DNA of 64,000 nucleotides from positions 2,513,501 through 2,577,500 of the forward strand of contig NZ_CP106735.1 in assembly GCF_025639805.1 (NCBI RefSeq). The letters are read 5' to 3'. Under the pieces are notes generated by a model. The model was not told the origin of the DNA, did no database searches, and saw nothing but the letters and a program-made list of their open reading frames with translations. The stretch is from Reichenbachiella carrageenanivorans. GTDB lineage: Bacteria; Bacteroidota; Bacteroidia; Cytophagales; Cyclobacteriaceae. Positions 26,011 through 36,564 of the stretch are shown here, one piece after another. Made by a program: the position numbers and the translations under genes. How positions within the stretch are numbered: position 1 is the stretch's first letter; every line of letters starts with the position of its first letter.

Positions 26011-28103
26011 GCTTTAAGTCAAACATATTGCTTAGAGTACGAGTAGCCTATTTGGTAGCGCTACTTTTTTCGTTTGCCATCATTTATAAAATAGTGGAGA
26101 TCCAGAATCTGGATGGCGGTAAGTGGAAGAAGAAAGCGGAGAGCATAGGCTTGCAATACCGGAATGTGAAGGCCACCCGTGGCAATATTTATTCGGACAA
26201 TGGCAGCTTGCTTGCGACTTCATTGCCTTTTTACAAATTGGCCATAGATCCAGCCTTGCCCAACGATCGAATATTTAATGCAGGTATCAATGAACTGGCC
26301 GAGCGCTTGTCTCGGCACTTCAAGGACTATTCCGCCAAGGACTACAAACGCCGTATCATAGATGCTAGACAGTCTGGGCGACGTTATCTCGCCCTCAATA
26401 GACAAGAGATTAACTATCAAACCAAGAAACAGATGTCGCAGTGGCCCATCTTCGAGGAGGGTAGAATGAAAGGCGGGGTAATATTTGAAAAGGTGGACAA
26501 AAGGTTTCGACCTTTTTCTTATTTAGGCTATCGTACCATTGGCACCATCAATGAAGACGACAAAGGAGTGGTAGGATTGGAATATAGTTTCAATAAAGAC
26601 CTCATGGGTCGTAATGGCAAAGCACTTTATCAAAAAATATCTGGAGGTACTTGGAAGCCAGTGTATGACGGTACGGAAGTCAAACCACAAAATGGGTTAG
26701 ACATCGTAACTACCATCAATGTGGATTTGCAAGATGTGGCTGAGTCGGCTCTGCTCAAAGCACTCACGCACAACGACGCCGATTATGGCTGTGTAGTTGT
26801 GATGGAAGTAGCTACTGGAGAAATCAAAGCCATTTCGAATCTAAGTAAAAGAAACGGCGGAGGCTATTACGAAAACTACAACTATGCTGTAGGTAGTCAA
26901 GGATCGAGAGAGCCAGGGTCTACCTTCAAACTAGCCAGTATGATCGCTTTATTTGAAGAGAAGAGTGTGGGACTTAATGATTCTGTGCAAACCGGCGATG
27001 GTACCATGGAGTTTTATGACCTCGTATTGAAAGATCATAAGCCAGGAGGATATGGGATGCTCACAGTACAGCAGGTTTTTGAGAAATCTTCTAATATCGG
27101 TACTGCTAAACTTATTGAAGACGAATTTGGAGATAAGCCACAAACGTTTATTGATTATCTCAGTAGCATGGGGTTGACGAAGCCATTGGGTTTTCAGCTG
27201 ATCGGCGAGGGAAAGCCGTACATCAAAAGCCCTGCGGATTCTACTTGGAGTGGGGTTTCGCTTCCTTGGATGTCTCATGGCTATGAATTGACTATGACGC
27301 CACTTCATACCCTGACCCTGTACAATGCTGTAGCAAACAATGGTAGAATGATTCAGCCCATTTTGGTAAAACATGTCATGTCTGCCGACAAAAACATCGA
27401 AACGTTTGAGACACGTGTAATTAATAAAAAAATCTGCTCTCAGGTCACTCTTAATAAAGTCAAGGAAATGTTAGAAGGAGTGGTAGAAAGAGGAACGGCT
27501 CAAAATATTAGTGATTCATACTACAAAATCGCAGGCAAAACGGGCACAGCTAAGCATGTGAAGAATGGGAAATACATCAATAAATACTACACATCATTTG
27601 CAGGCTATTTCCCTGCCGACAATCCAAAATATAGCTGTATCGTGGTGATCGACAATCCCAAGAAATTCAGAATCTATGGTAGTGATGTGTCTGCGCCAGT
27701 GTTCAAAGACATTGCGGATAAGATCTATGCACTCGACGTAGAACTCAACGATCCTTTTGAAGGTCAGCAAGTAGTAGAAGGTGTCTTCCCTGTGATCAGA
27801 GCAGGAGAGCACGAAGATCTTTCGATGATTTGCAACATCATCGGTATATCGAATCACCTGACAGAAGAATCAGAGTGGGTGAAAGCACGGATTAATAACA
27901 ACTCGATCGACTGGACCAAACTAGATACAAAAGAGTCGGTAGTGCCTGATGTCCGTGGTATGACTTTGCGTGATGCCTTGTATTTATTGGAAAACAAAAA
28001 CTTGAAAGTGACTTTCACAGGAAGAGGCCGTGTGACAGATCAGTCTGTAGTGCCAGGGTCCAACACCAACAATGCCAATCAAATAAACTTGACCTTGGGA
28101 TGA
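26007..28103 (+). CDS. ftsI: Division-specific penicillin-binding protein FtsI (PBP3) with PASTA domain
   Basis: This 698-residue septal transpeptidase has one N-terminal membrane helix (about 10-28), a dimerisation domain (ATRGNIYSDNGSLLA at about 54-68) and a transpeptidase domain. The acylated Ser is in the SxxK box GSTFK (Ser305), a second box is near KSSNIG, and the KTGTAKH motif sits at about residue 513. A C-terminal PASTA domain follows (about 640-698, VPDVRGMTLRDALYLLENKNL), a common extra in Bacteroidota and Gram-positive enzymes. It cross-links septal peptidoglycan with FtsW. It overlaps ftsL and murE by 4 bp each. Confidence 0.97.
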   Translation: MSFKSNILLRVRVAYLVALLFSFAIIYKIVEIQNLDGGKWKKKAESIGLQYRNVKATRGNIYSDNGSLLATSLPFYKLAIDPALPNDRIFNAGINELAERLSRHFKDYSAKDYKRRIIDARQSGRRYLALNRQEINYQTKKQMSQWPIFEEGRMKGGVIFEKVDKRFRPFSYLGYRTIGTINEDDKGVVGLEYSFNKDLMGRNGKALYQKISGGTWKPVYDGTEVKPQNGLDIVTTINVDLQDVAESALLKALTHNDADYGCVVVMEVATGEIKAISNLSKRNGGGYYENYNYAVGSQGSREPGSTFKLASMIALFEEKSVGLNDSVQTGDGTMEFYDLVLKDHKPGGYGMLTVQQVFEKSSNIGTAKLIEDEFGDKPQTFIDYLSSMGLTKPLGFQLIGEGKPYIKSPADSTWSGVSLPWMSHGYELTMTPLHTLTLYNAVANNGRMIQPILVKHVMSADKNIETFETRVINKKICSQVTLNKVKEMLEGVVERGTAQNISDSYYKIAGKTGTAKHVKNGKYINKYYTSFAGYFPADNPKYSCIVVIDNPKKFRIYGSDVSAPVFKDIADKIYALDVELNDPFEGQQVVEGVFPVIRAGEHEDLSMICNIIGISNHLTEESEWVKARINNNSIDWTKLDTKESVVPDVRGMTLRDALYLLENKNLKVTFTGRGRVTDQSVVPGSNTNNANQINLTLG

Positions 28104-29566
28104 AAATAGTATTGAAGGACATATTGTACAAAGTGAATCTCACCTCAGTCGCTGGCGACATGGGATTGGAGATCAATGGTGTGCAGTTTGATTCCCGTAA
28201 GGTCAAAGCAGGAGATTTGTTTGTGGCTGTAAAAGGCACACAAGTAGATGGACATGCATATATCGGTCAGGCGATCAAGCAAGGAGCTATAGCAGTGGTA
28301 TGTGAAGATATGCCTCACGAACCTGTGTCAGGTGTAACTTTTGTTGCTACTCAAAACTCAAGTCATGCGTTGGGCATTATTGCTTCCAATTACCATGGTA
28401 ATCCTTCGAATAAACTAAAGCTCGTAGGTATCACGGGTACCAATGGCAAGACCACAACTGTGACTTTGTTGTACAAACTTTTTAGGTCGTTGGGCTATCC
28501 CGTAGGTATGCTGTCTACAGTAGAAAATGTGATCAACGACGAGGTGGTGCCATCTACCCATACCACGCCAGATGCATTGAGTCTCAATGAATTATTGGCC
28601 AAAATGGTCGGAGAGAAGTGTCAGTTTGCCTTCATGGAAGTGAGCTCTCATGCTATCGATCAGAATCGTATCGCAGGTCTGACCTTCGTAGGAGCGGTGT
28701 TTATGAATATCAGCCATGATCACCTCGACTACCACGCCACGTTTGAGAATTATATCAACTCGAAAAAGAAACTTTTTGATGAGCTACCAGCTTCATCATT
28801 TGCATTGGTCAATCTGGACGATAAGCGCGGACAGATCATGTTGCAAAACACCAAGGCGACACATTATTCTTTCGGTCTAAAATTTATGACTGATTACAAG
28901 GCTAAGGTGATTACCAATAGCTATCAAGGCTTAGAGTTAGACATCAATGGACAAAATGTATGGTTCAGATTGATAGGAAAATTCAATGCATACAATCTGT
29001 TGGCAGCGTATGCTGTAGCAGAATTACTTCACGAAGACAGTGAAGAGGTGTTGATGATGCTTTCAGGACTAGAGCCAGCGCCAGGTAGATTCGAAGTGGT
29101 GAAAGCCGAATCAGGAATCATTGCTTTGGTGGATTATGCACATACACCAGACGCTCTCGAAAATGTACTGCAGACCATAGACGGTTTTCGCTCGGGCAAT
29201 GAACAGGTCATCACGGTAGTGGGCTGTGGAGGCAATAGAGACAAAGACAAAAGACCCGTAATGGCGTCTATCGCAGTGAAGTGGAGCGATAAAGTCATTT
29301 TTACTGATGACAATCCGAGATTCGAAGCGTCCAAAGATATACTCGACGATATGATGAAAGGAGTGGGAATGTCTTTTATGAAAAAAACATTGGTCATTTC
29401 TGATAGGAGAGAGGCGATCAAAACAGCATGCTCCATGGCCAACGATCACGACATCATACTGGTGGCAGGCAAAGGGCACGAAGATTATCAGGAAATAAAA
29501 GGAGAAAAAACAGCATTTGATGATCGCAAGATCTTGAAAGAAATGCTAGAACTATTTAGAAGTTAA
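28100..29566 (+). CDS. murE: UDP-MurNAc-L-Ala-D-Glu:meso-DAP ligase MurE
   Basis: The 488-residue cytoplasmic Mur ligase adds the third residue of the stem peptide. It shows the ATP loop GITGTNGKTTT (about 114-124), the central HTTPDALSLNELL, and the C-terminal motif DNPR within FTDDNPRFEASKD. In this family DNPR marks enzymes specific for meso-diaminopimelate, so the organism should have DAP-type peptidoglycan. Overlap with ftsI is 4 bp; mraY starts 3 bp later. Confidence 0.98.
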   Translation: MKIVLKDILYKVNLTSVAGDMGLEINGVQFDSRKVKAGDLFVAVKGTQVDGHAYIGQAIKQGAIAVVCEDMPHEPVSGVTFVATQNSSHALGIIASNYHGNPSNKLKLVGITGTNGKTTTVTLLYKLFRSLGYPVGMLSTVENVINDEVVPSTHTTPDALSLNELLAKMVGEKCQFAFMEVSSHAIDQNRIAGLTFVGAVFMNISHDHLDYHATFENYINSKKKLFDELPASSFALVNLDDKRGQIMLQNTKATHYSFGLKFMTDYKAKVITNSYQGLELDINGQNVWFRLIGKFNAYNLLAAYAVAELLHEDSEEVLMMLSGLEPAPGRFEVVKAESGIIALVDYAHTPDALENVLQTIDGFRSGNEQVITVVGCGGNRDKDKRPVMASIAVKWSDKVIFTDDNPRFEASKDILDDMMKGVGMSFMKKTLVISDRREAIKTACSMANDHDIILVAGKGHEDYQEIKGEKTAFDDRKILKEMLELFRS

Positions 29567-29569
29567 GCG

Positions 29570-30784
29570 ATGCTATACTACCTATTTGAATATCTCGATC
29601 AACAATTCAACCTCGCAGGGGCTGGTGTATTTCAATACATCTCATTTCGTGCAGGAGTAGGCATCGTATTGTCTCTTTTGATAACCATTTTCTTTGGCAA
29701 GCACTTTATCAAAATGCTCCAAAAGCAGCAAATGGGAGAAACCATTCGAGATCTGGGATTGCAAGGGCAGTTGGAGAAAAAAGGAACGCCTACGATGGGC
29801 GGCATCATCATTATCAGCGCCGTAGTGATCCCTACCTTGCTAGTTGCCAAGCTCGACAATATCTATGTGATCCTGCTTTTGGTGACTACCATATGGATGG
29901 GAATGATTGGTTTTTTAGACGATTACCTTAAAATCAAAAAGAAAAACAAAGAAGGCCTTTCGGGTAAATTCAAAATCATAGGTCAGGTAATTATAGGATT
30001 GATAGTAGGTATTACCATGGTCACCAACGAAGATATTTTGGTTAGAGACTTTAATAAATCTGGCCATGAGATAGAGACTACTGTGGTAGATTCTCAAGAA
30101 TTCGAAGATGTGAAAAGTACGATCACCACGATCCCATTTGTGAAAAACAATGAGTTTCATTACAGGTGGTTGTTGCCAAATTTTCTAGAAGACTACACCA
30201 ATGTACTGTATATAATCGTGGTGATATTTATTGTCACAGCAGTATCTAATGGTGCCAATATCACAGATGGTCTAGACGGTCTAGCCGCGGGCACATCAGC
30301 TATCATTGGTATCACTTTGGCTATACTAGCCTATGTCTCGGGCAACTTGGTTTTTGCTGATTACCTGAACATCATGTACATCCCTGGTTCTGGTGAGTTG
30401 GTGATCTTTTGTTTCGCATTTGTAGGAGCTTGCATCGGTTTCCTTTGGTACAATTCATACCCAGCGCAGGTATTTATGGGCGATACCGGTAGCCTGTCTA
30501 TTGGAGGTGTGATCGCAGTATTGGCACTTGTGGTCAGAAAAGAACTTTTGATTCCTGTTTTGTGCGGGATTTTCGTAATAGAAAACCTATCTGTAATCAT
30601 TCAGGTGAGTTATTTCAAATACACCAAAAAGAAATATGGAGAAGGCAGAAGGGTCTTTTTGATGTCCCCTCTTCACCATCATTATCAAAAGAAAGGTATA
30701 CACGAAACTAAAATCGTGACCCGGTTTTGGACCACAGGTATTCTGTTGGCCATCTTGACTCTAGCAACTTTGAAACTGAGATAA
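29570..30784 (+). CDS. mraY: Phospho-MurNAc-pentapeptide transferase MraY
   Basis: The 404-residue polytopic inner-membrane enzyme transfers phospho-MurNAc-pentapeptide to undecaprenyl phosphate, giving lipid I. It has about ten hydrophobic helices and the family motifs [32 protein letters not shown] and [12 protein letters not shown] (catalytic Asp residues), with a C-terminal [10 protein letters not shown]. It carries an extra loop of about 40 residues between helices 4 and 5 (about 155-195), as in other Bacteroidota. The stop codon abuts the murD TTG start. Confidence 0.98.
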   Translation: MLYYLFEYLDQQFNLAGAGVFQYISFRAGVGIVLSLLITIFFGKHFIKMLQKQQMGETIRDLGLQGQLEKKGTPTMGGIIIISAVVIPTLLVAKLDNIYVILLLVTTIWMGMIGFLDDYLKIKKKNKEGLSGKFKIIGQVIIGLIVGITMVTNEDILVRDFNKSGHEIETTVVDSQEFEDVKSTITTIPFVKNNEFHYRWLLPNFLEDYTNVLYIIVVIFIVTAVSNGANITDGLDGLAAGTSAIIGITLAILAYVSGNLVFADYLNIMYIPGSGELVIFCFAFVGACIGFLWYNSYPAQVFMGDTGSLSIGGVIAVLALVVRKELLIPVLCGIFVIENLSVIIQVSYFKYTKKKYGEGRRVFLMSPLHHHYQKKGIHETKIVTRFWTTGILLAILTLATLKLR

Positions 30785-32161
30785 TTGAAAGAGCATAAAA
30801 ACCATAGCGTAGCCATTTTGGGTAGCGGCGAAAGCGGCATGGGGGCTTTGCGTCTGGCTAGAAAGCATGGATTGAAGGCCTTCCTTTCGGATGCCCAAAC
30901 AATCCCTGTGCAAAAGCAGAGACGTATAGAGGCTATGGGTGCAGGGTTTGAGCAAGGGGTACATACCTTGGATGAATTGCTCAAATACGATGAAGTCATA
31001 AAGAGTCCAGGGATTCCAGATACTGCTTTGGTCATCACCGAGTTGATCAAAGTTGGTAAACCTGTGATTTCAGAGATCGAATTTGCTAGCCGATATACAG
31101 AGGCTAAAATTATAGGCATCACAGGGTCGAATGGTAAAACCACAACCACACTGCTTACCACGCATCTGCTCAAGCACGCAGGTCTAAACGTGGCCAGTGC
31201 AGGCAATGTAGGCAACAGCTTCTCAGATCTCTTGGTAGACGAAAATCCTGATGTGATTGTACTAGAGCTTAGTAGCTTTCAACTCGATGGAGTGGTGGAT
31301 TTCAGACCAGATATTGCTATTCTGCTCAACATTACACCTGACCACCTAGATCGCTACAATTACGATATGGAGCAGTATGCCGATGCCAAATGGCGATTGG
31401 TAAAAAACATGACTCAGGGCAGCGTACTCATCTATAATGCTGACGATGAAATGATCACCAAAAGGGTGATCGCTAGTGATTTGGCTTGCGCCAAAAATCA
31501 ACTGACCACAAAATCTAAAACCAATAGCGGAGCTTATTTTCTAGAAGGTTATTTGATTTTCGATTGTGAAAAATCGATTCAAATTGTACCCGTAGAGGAC
31601 TTGCCATTATTAGGAAAACACAACAAATACAACCAAATGGCTGCGATACTGGCAGCTATCGAGCTAGAGGTGCCTTTCGGCAAAATCATCGAGGCCTTGG
31701 CTACTTTTAAAAATGCGCCTCACCGTTTGGAACTTGTCGGCTATATCCAGGATGTAGCTTTCATCAATGATTCAAAAGCTACTAATGTAGATGCCGTCTA
31801 CTACGCACTCGATGCTATGATCAGACCTGTAGTTTGGATCGCAGGTGGCGTCAATAAAGGAAACGATTACGCTCAGATTAAAAATCTGGTGAAAAATAAA
31901 GTAAATACCCTCATCTGTATGGGTGCCGACAATGTACACCTCATAGAGGAGTTTGCCAAGGATGTAGACACACTGATCGAGGTGAGGAGTGCAGAAGAGG
32001 CCGTGCAGCAAGCGACCGAATTGGCTAAAGCTGGAGAGGTAGTGCTACTGTCGCCTGCCTGTGCCAGTTTCGATTTGTTCAACAATTATGAACACAGAGG
32101 AGATTTATTTAGAGCAGAAGTATTGCGGTTGAAAAAAATAAAAGAAGCGGTGAAAGCATGA
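30785..32161 (+). CDS. murD: UDP-MurNAc-L-alanine:D-glutamate ligase MurD
   Basis: The 458-residue Mur ligase adds D-Glu to UDP-MurNAc-L-Ala. It has an N-terminal UDP-binding Rossmann domain (VAILGSGESGMGALRLA), the ATP loop GITGSNGKTTT (about 115-125), VLELSSFQLDG, NITPDHLDRY and the C-terminal HRLELVGYIQDVAFINDSKATN. The start is a TTG placed directly after the mraY stop; the first ATG further in would remove the Rossmann strand, so TTG is preferred. It overlaps ftsW by 4 bp. Confidence 0.97.
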   Translation: MKEHKNHSVAILGSGESGMGALRLARKHGLKAFLSDAQTIPVQKQRRIEAMGAGFEQGVHTLDELLKYDEVIKSPGIPDTALVITELIKVGKPVISEIEFASRYTEAKIIGITGSNGKTTTTLLTTHLLKHAGLNVASAGNVGNSFSDLLVDENPDVIVLELSSFQLDGVVDFRPDIAILLNITPDHLDRYNYDMEQYADAKWRLVKNMTQGSVLIYNADDEMITKRVIASDLACAKNQLTTKSKTNSGAYFLEGYLIFDCEKSIQIVPVEDLPLLGKHNKYNQMAAILAAIELEVPFGKIIEALATFKNAPHRLELVGYIQDVAFINDSKATNVDAVYYALDAMIRPVVWIAGGVNKGNDYAQIKNLVKNKVNTLICMGADNVHLIEEFAKDVDTLIEVRSAEEAVQQATELAKAGEVVLLSPACASFDLFNNYEHRGDLFRAEVLRLKKIKEAVKA

Positions 32162-33315
32162 TCAGAGAATGGACACATAAAAACCTACAAGGAGATCCGG
32201 TGATTTGGTTCATCGTGATTGCGCTGTCTGCTCTCAGCATTTTAGTGGTCTATAGTGCGACAGGTACGTTGGCCTACAACCAAATGGAAGGCAATACCGA
32301 GCACTACTTGTTCAAACATACGGCTTTGGTGATACTGAGTTGGGTAGCTATGTGGGTAGCGCACAAGGTGGATTATAGATATTATGCCAAGTTGTCTAAG
32401 TTGGCATTGTACATATCTGTGCCTTTGCTATTCATCACTTGGAAGTTTGGTATGAATATCAATGACGCCTCAAGGTGGATTACCGTACCATTCATCAATC
32501 AAGCATTTCAGCCTTCGGATTTGGCCAATTTTGCACTTATCGTTACGCTGGCATCTATGCTTGCCAAGCGCCAAGAAAATATTGACAGCATCAAGGAATC
32601 ACTGATTCCGATGTTGATCTGGATTGGCTTGATCTGTGGCCTCATCGCTATGACCAACCTCTCTAGTGCGGCTTTGATCTTCGTGACCTGTATGGTGGTG
32701 ATGTTTATTGGGCGTGTGCCTGTGAAATACTTGGCTATGCTTGTGTTGGTAGGGGTTATCGCTGGAGCTGCGGCTTTGGCTATCGGACAGCGAGCAGGTA
32801 CCGCCATTAGCCGTATCGAGTCCTTCTTGTCCGAAGACGATATTCCATTTCAGGCTGAGCAGTCGTTTATCGCTATAGCTAATGGTGGTACCGTGCGATT
32901 TGCTCCAGGCAAAAGCCAGCAAAAGAATTTCTTACCTCACCCATATTCAGATTTCATTTTTGCCATCATCATAGAAGAATATGGATTGGTTGGCGGAGTA
33001 GTGGTGTTGTTTCTGTATCTGGCGCTGCTCTACCGGGGCACACGTGTAGTGGCGATGAGTAAACGTACCTATGGCGGCTTGCTTTCGGCAGGGCTCAGTT
33101 TTGCGCTAGTTATGCAAGCCTTGGTCAATATGGCTGTGGCAGTGGGCTTGGTACCTATCACAGGTTTGACTCTACCGTTGGTAAGCATGGGGGGTACGTC
33201 ACAACTGTTTGTAGGGGTGGCGATTGGTATCATTCTCAGTGTGAGCCGAGGAGAAATCGAGGAAATAGGTACGTCGAGTGCAAATGAGTATAGAAAGGAC
33301 GTGGAATACGCATAA
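32158..33315 (+). CDS. ftsW: Septal peptidoglycan polymerase FtsW (SEDS family)
   Basis: The 385-residue integral membrane glycosyltransferase polymerises lipid II at the septum with FtsI. It has about ten membrane helices and SEDS motifs such as NDASRWITVPFINQAFQPSD (about 101-120), FAIIIEEYGLVGG with the conserved Glu pair, and GLTLPLVSMGGTSQLFVGVAIGIILS. The stop TAA and the murG ATG share one base. Its place between murD and murG supports FtsW over the elongation homologue RodA. Confidence 0.97.
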   Translation: MIREWTHKNLQGDPVIWFIVIALSALSILVVYSATGTLAYNQMEGNTEHYLFKHTALVILSWVAMWVAHKVDYRYYAKLSKLALYISVPLLFITWKFGMNINDASRWITVPFINQAFQPSDLANFALIVTLASMLAKRQENIDSIKESLIPMLIWIGLICGLIAMTNLSSAALIFVTCMVVMFIGRVPVKYLAMLVLVGVIAGAAALAIGQRAGTAISRIESFLSEDDIPFQAEQSFIAIANGGTVRFAPGKSQQKNFLPHPYSDFIFAIIIEEYGLVGGVVVLFLYLALLYRGTRVVAMSKRTYGGLLSAGLSFALVMQALVNMAVAVGLVPITGLTLPLVSMGGTSQLFVGVAIGIILSVSRGEIEEIGTSSANEYRKDVEYA

Positions 33316-34424
33316 TGAAAGAGCAAAAGACATATCGTGTAATGATCAGCGGAGGCGGCACAGGTGGACACATCTATCCAGCGATTGCAATTGCTCATGC
33401 CTTGAAAGAAATCGATAAAAACATCGAATTCCTTTTCGTAGGAGCCAAAGGTCGTATGGAAATGGAAAAGGTGCCTGAAGCAGGTTACAAGATCGTAGGT
33501 CTCTGGATCAGCGGTTTACAGCGAAGCCTGACTATGAGCAATCTGTCATTCCCATTCAAGGTGATTTCGAGTGTGTGGAAGTCTTTCAGGTTGTTGAAAA
33601 AATTCAAACCCGATGTAGTGATCGGAGTAGGCGGGTATGCCAGTGGGCCATTGCTATTTGCGGCCAATAAAAAAGGTATTCCTACCCTTATTCAAGAACA
33701 GAATTCTTACCCAGGCATTACGAATAAGATGCTGGCCAATAAGGCCAATAAAATATGCGTGGCCTATCCAGGTATGGAAAGGTTTTTCCAAAAAGATAAG
33801 ATCATAGAAACGGGTAATCCTGTACGGACTGATATCATGAATTCGGACAAAGTACGTCTCGAAGGTTTGTCTCAATTTGGTTTTAGAAGTGATAAAAAAA
33901 CAGTCTTGATCATTGGCGGAAGCCTAGGTGCACGTACCATCAACAATACGCTGGCTGAAGGCGTAGAGCGATTGATCAACGAAGACATTCAGGTACTATG
34001 GCAATCGGGCAAGTTCTACTACGAAGAGATGAAAACACGTACTGCGCACATTGATTCTGAGAAACTTAGAATCATACCTTTCATCAAAGAAATGGATCGT
34101 GCCTATGGTGCTGCCGATGTGGTCATTTCTAGAGCAGGAGCTTTATCTATTTCAGAATTATGTTTGGTAGGCAAACCAGTACTTTTTGTGCCTTCGCCTA
34201 ATGTGTCCGAAGATCACCAGACTAAAAACGCCATGGCTCTGGTAAGTAGAGAAGCTGCCGAAATGATTCGCGACGAAGACGCAGCAGAGCATTTGATCAC
34301 AGAGACCTTGAAGCTGATCGGCAATGAACAGCAGCAAAAAATAATAAGTGCCAACATCAAAGAAATGGCCAAACCCAATGCGGCAAAAGATATTGCCCAT
34401 GAAATAATTACAATGATCCAATGA
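33315..34424 (+). CDS. murG: Lipid II synthase MurG
   Basis: The 369-residue membrane-associated GT-B glycosyltransferase adds GlcNAc to lipid I. It has the N-terminal glycine-rich GGGTGGHIYPAIAIAHAL (about 11-28), VGGYASGPLL, QEQNSYPGITNKML, the UDP-GlcNAc-binding GGSLGARTINN and the C-terminal SRAGALSISEL. It overlaps ftsW by 1 bp and murC by 4 bp, so translation is probably coupled. Confidence 0.98.
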   Translation: MKEQKTYRVMISGGGTGGHIYPAIAIAHALKEIDKNIEFLFVGAKGRMEMEKVPEAGYKIVGLWISGLQRSLTMSNLSFPFKVISSVWKSFRLLKKFKPDVVIGVGGYASGPLLFAANKKGIPTLIQEQNSYPGITNKMLANKANKICVAYPGMERFFQKDKIIETGNPVRTDIMNSDKVRLEGLSQFGFRSDKKTVLIIGGSLGARTINNTLAEGVERLINEDIQVLWQSGKFYYEEMKTRTAHIDSEKLRIIPFIKEMDRAYGAADVVISRAGALSISELCLVGKPVLFVPSPNVSEDHQTKNAMALVSREAAEMIRDEDAAEHLITETLKLIGNEQQQKIISANIKEMAKPNAAKDIAHEIITMIQ

Positions 34425-35803
34425 AATTAGAATACCTACATAGCGTCTATTTTCTAGGGATCGGAGGGATCGGTATGAGCGCACTGGCACGTTGGTTTCA
34501 CGCCAACGGGTTTGTGGTAACGGGATACGACAAAACCTCAACAGAGCTCACCGAAAAACTAGTCGAAGAAGGTATGGCTATTCATTTTGAAGACAACGTC
34601 AACCTCATTCCCGAAAAGGTGAAAAAGGAAAGGGCAGGTGCGCTTATTATTTATACGCCAGCGGTACCTAAGGATCTCGGCTTGTATCAATATTTCGTAC
34701 AAGAAGGATTCGAATTGTACAAAAGGTCACAGGTGCTAGGCATGCTTACCGAATCGAAATATACGATAGCGGTAGCAGGTACACATGGCAAGACCACTAC
34801 GTCTTCTATGGTGGCTCATTTGCTGAGATCTGCAGGGGTCGATTGCTCGGCTTTTGTGGGAGGTATCATGACCAATTATGATTCTAATCTCTTGATTGGT
34901 GAAAACAATGAAGTGATGGTCGTAGAAGCCGATGAGTTTGATCGCTCATTTTTGACCTTGCATCCAGACGTGGCCATCATTACGGCTACAGATGCAGATC
35001 ATCTCGATATCTACGGGTCCAAAGACGCTTTGAAGGATTCGTTTAATGCCTTCATCAAAAATATTAAAGCCAACGGTCAGCTCTTTGTCGAAGAGAAAGT
35101 GGCTGGAGAGTTGGAACTCAATCCTAATGGTAATATCAACGTCAAGACTTATGGACTCAAGGGCGGTGAAGTGACCATTGGTGAATTGAAAATAGCGGAT
35201 GCCAAATTTGCCTTCGACTATCAAAGTGCGCAGCGCAATACGGCTGGATTTGCGCTGGCTATGCCAGGTTATCACAACGTATCTAATGCCATTGCTGCCA
35301 TTGCTTCGGTAAGTGATTTGATTACTAATGATCAGGCTTTGGTCGACGGATTGAATACTTACAAGGGCGTGAAGCGTAGGTTCGAATACATCATCCAATC
35401 AGACGATTTGGTGTTTATTGATGACTATGCACATCACCCAGAAGAAATCAAAGCACTGATCGAGTCTGTGAGAGCGCTTTACCCGACTAAGAAAATCACG
35501 GTTATTTTTCAACCACATTTATTCACACGCACCAGAGATTTTGTGGATGGGTTTGCGGAGAGTCTGTCTATGGCCGATGAGGTGCTTTTGTTGGATATCT
35601 ATCCCGCTAGAGAATTACCGATCGAAGGGGTGACTTCAGAAATGATCAAAGAAAAAATGACGATTGCTGAGATCAAAAATTACGTCAAAGACGATGTCTT
35701 GACTTATTTCGACAATCACACGCCAGAGGTCCTAATCACTGTAGGTGCTGGTAATATTGATACCTTGGTTTCACCCATAAAACGCTTGTTGGAAAAGAGA
35801 TGA
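34421..35803 (+). CDS. murC: UDP-MurNAc:L-alanine ligase MurC
   Basis: The 460-residue first Mur ligase of the pathway joins L-Ala to UDP-MurNAc. Visible motifs are FLGIGGIGMSALARWFH (Rossmann, about 11-27), the ATP loop AGTHGKTTTSSM (about 119-130), EADEFDRSFLTL, ITATDADHLDIYGS and the C-terminal VKRRFEYI...FIDDYAHHPEEI. Overlaps of 4 bp on both sides place it in the same transcript as murG and ftsQ. Confidence 0.98.
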   Translation: MKLEYLHSVYFLGIGGIGMSALARWFHANGFVVTGYDKTSTELTEKLVEEGMAIHFEDNVNLIPEKVKKERAGALIIYTPAVPKDLGLYQYFVQEGFELYKRSQVLGMLTESKYTIAVAGTHGKTTTSSMVAHLLRSAGVDCSAFVGGIMTNYDSNLLIGENNEVMVVEADEFDRSFLTLHPDVAIITATDADHLDIYGSKDALKDSFNAFIKNIKANGQLFVEEKVAGELELNPNGNINVKTYGLKGGEVTIGELKIADAKFAFDYQSAQRNTAGFALAMPGYHNVSNAIAAIASVSDLITNDQALVDGLNTYKGVKRRFEYIIQSDDLVFIDDYAHHPEEIKALIESVRALYPTKKITVIFQPHLFTRTRDFVDGFAESLSMADEVLLLDIYPARELPIEGVTSEMIKEKMTIAEIKNYVKDDVLTYFDNHTPEVLITVGAGNIDTLVSPIKRLLEKR

Positions 35804-36564
35804 AGTGGCTGATACACATATGGAAGACATTCAAAATCGGACTGGTATTGTTCGGTCTGGCGGTTATTATTGGATTTACTAATTCTCGCCAAAACGAACG
35901 ATATGTCAACGATGTACATATTTTAATTGACAATCAGTTTGAAAACTATTTCATCAATCAGGAAGATGTACTGTCGCTTATTGACGAGCGTGGCAAAGAT
36001 TATTTATTGAGTAGCAATTTTGGTAGTCTCAACCTAAAACAACTAGAAAATAGCATCGAGGCACACCAGTTTGTAAACGACGCACAGGCCTATATCGGCT
36101 TAGAAGGCAACATGTCTATCAAAGTTATTCAGAATCGTCCGATAGCTCGAGTGGTGGTGTCGAATGGATCTGATTACTACATAGGTGTAGATGGCGATAT
36201 TTTGCCAGAGTCTGCACACTATACGGCCAGAGTTGTACTCATGTATCTGGCCAACGACAATTGGATAGATGGTGAAAACATCAAAAACTCTGAGCAAGGA
36301 CAGGAGATCTTTGAATTGATACAATTCATCACACACGATGAATTTTGGAATGCGCAGATTTCAGCGATCAGAGTAGAAAAAAATCAAGAAGTGGTACTCG
36401 AACCACAGGTAACCAAGCAAGAAGTGATTTTTGGGAAGCCAGAAAACATCGAAAAAAAATTTAGAAAACTAATGACCTTTTATAAGCAAATCTTGCCCTA
36501 CAAAGGCTGGAATACTTATGCATCGGTTAACCTCAAATTCAAGAATCAAATCGTCTGTAAATGA
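35800..36564 (+). CDS. ftsQ: FtsQ-like division protein
   Basis: A 254-residue bitopic protein with a short cytoplasmic tail, one membrane helix (about 11-27, IGLVLFGLAVIIGFTNS) and a periplasmic part. The first periplasmic segment (about 38-115) resembles a POTRA domain (VHILIDNQFENYFINQEDVLSLI); a beta domain with a conserved-looking RPIARVVVSNGSDYYIGVDGDILP follows. FtsQ scaffolds the FtsL/B subcomplex in the divisome. The call rests on topology and on the murC-ftsQ-ftsA order, because sequence conservation is low. It overlaps both neighbours by 4 bp. Confidence 0.88.
   Translation: MKWLIHIWKTFKIGLVLFGLAVIIGFTNSRQNERYVNDVHILIDNQFENYFINQEDVLSLIDERGKDYLLSSNFGSLNLKQLENSIEAHQFVNDAQAYIGLEGNMSIKVIQNRPIARVVVSNGSDYYIGVDGDILPESAHYTARVVLMYLANDNWIDGENIKNSEQGQEIFELIQFITHDEFWNAQISAIRVEKNQEVVLEPQVTKQEVIFGKPENIEKKFRKLMTFYKQILPYKGWNTYASVNLKFKNQIVCK

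Noticed and set aside
30685..31215. A 176-codon open frame on the minus strand across the mraY/murD junction
   Set aside because: It lies fully antisense to two certain genes and shows no domain; an open antisense frame follows from the codon use of the real genes.
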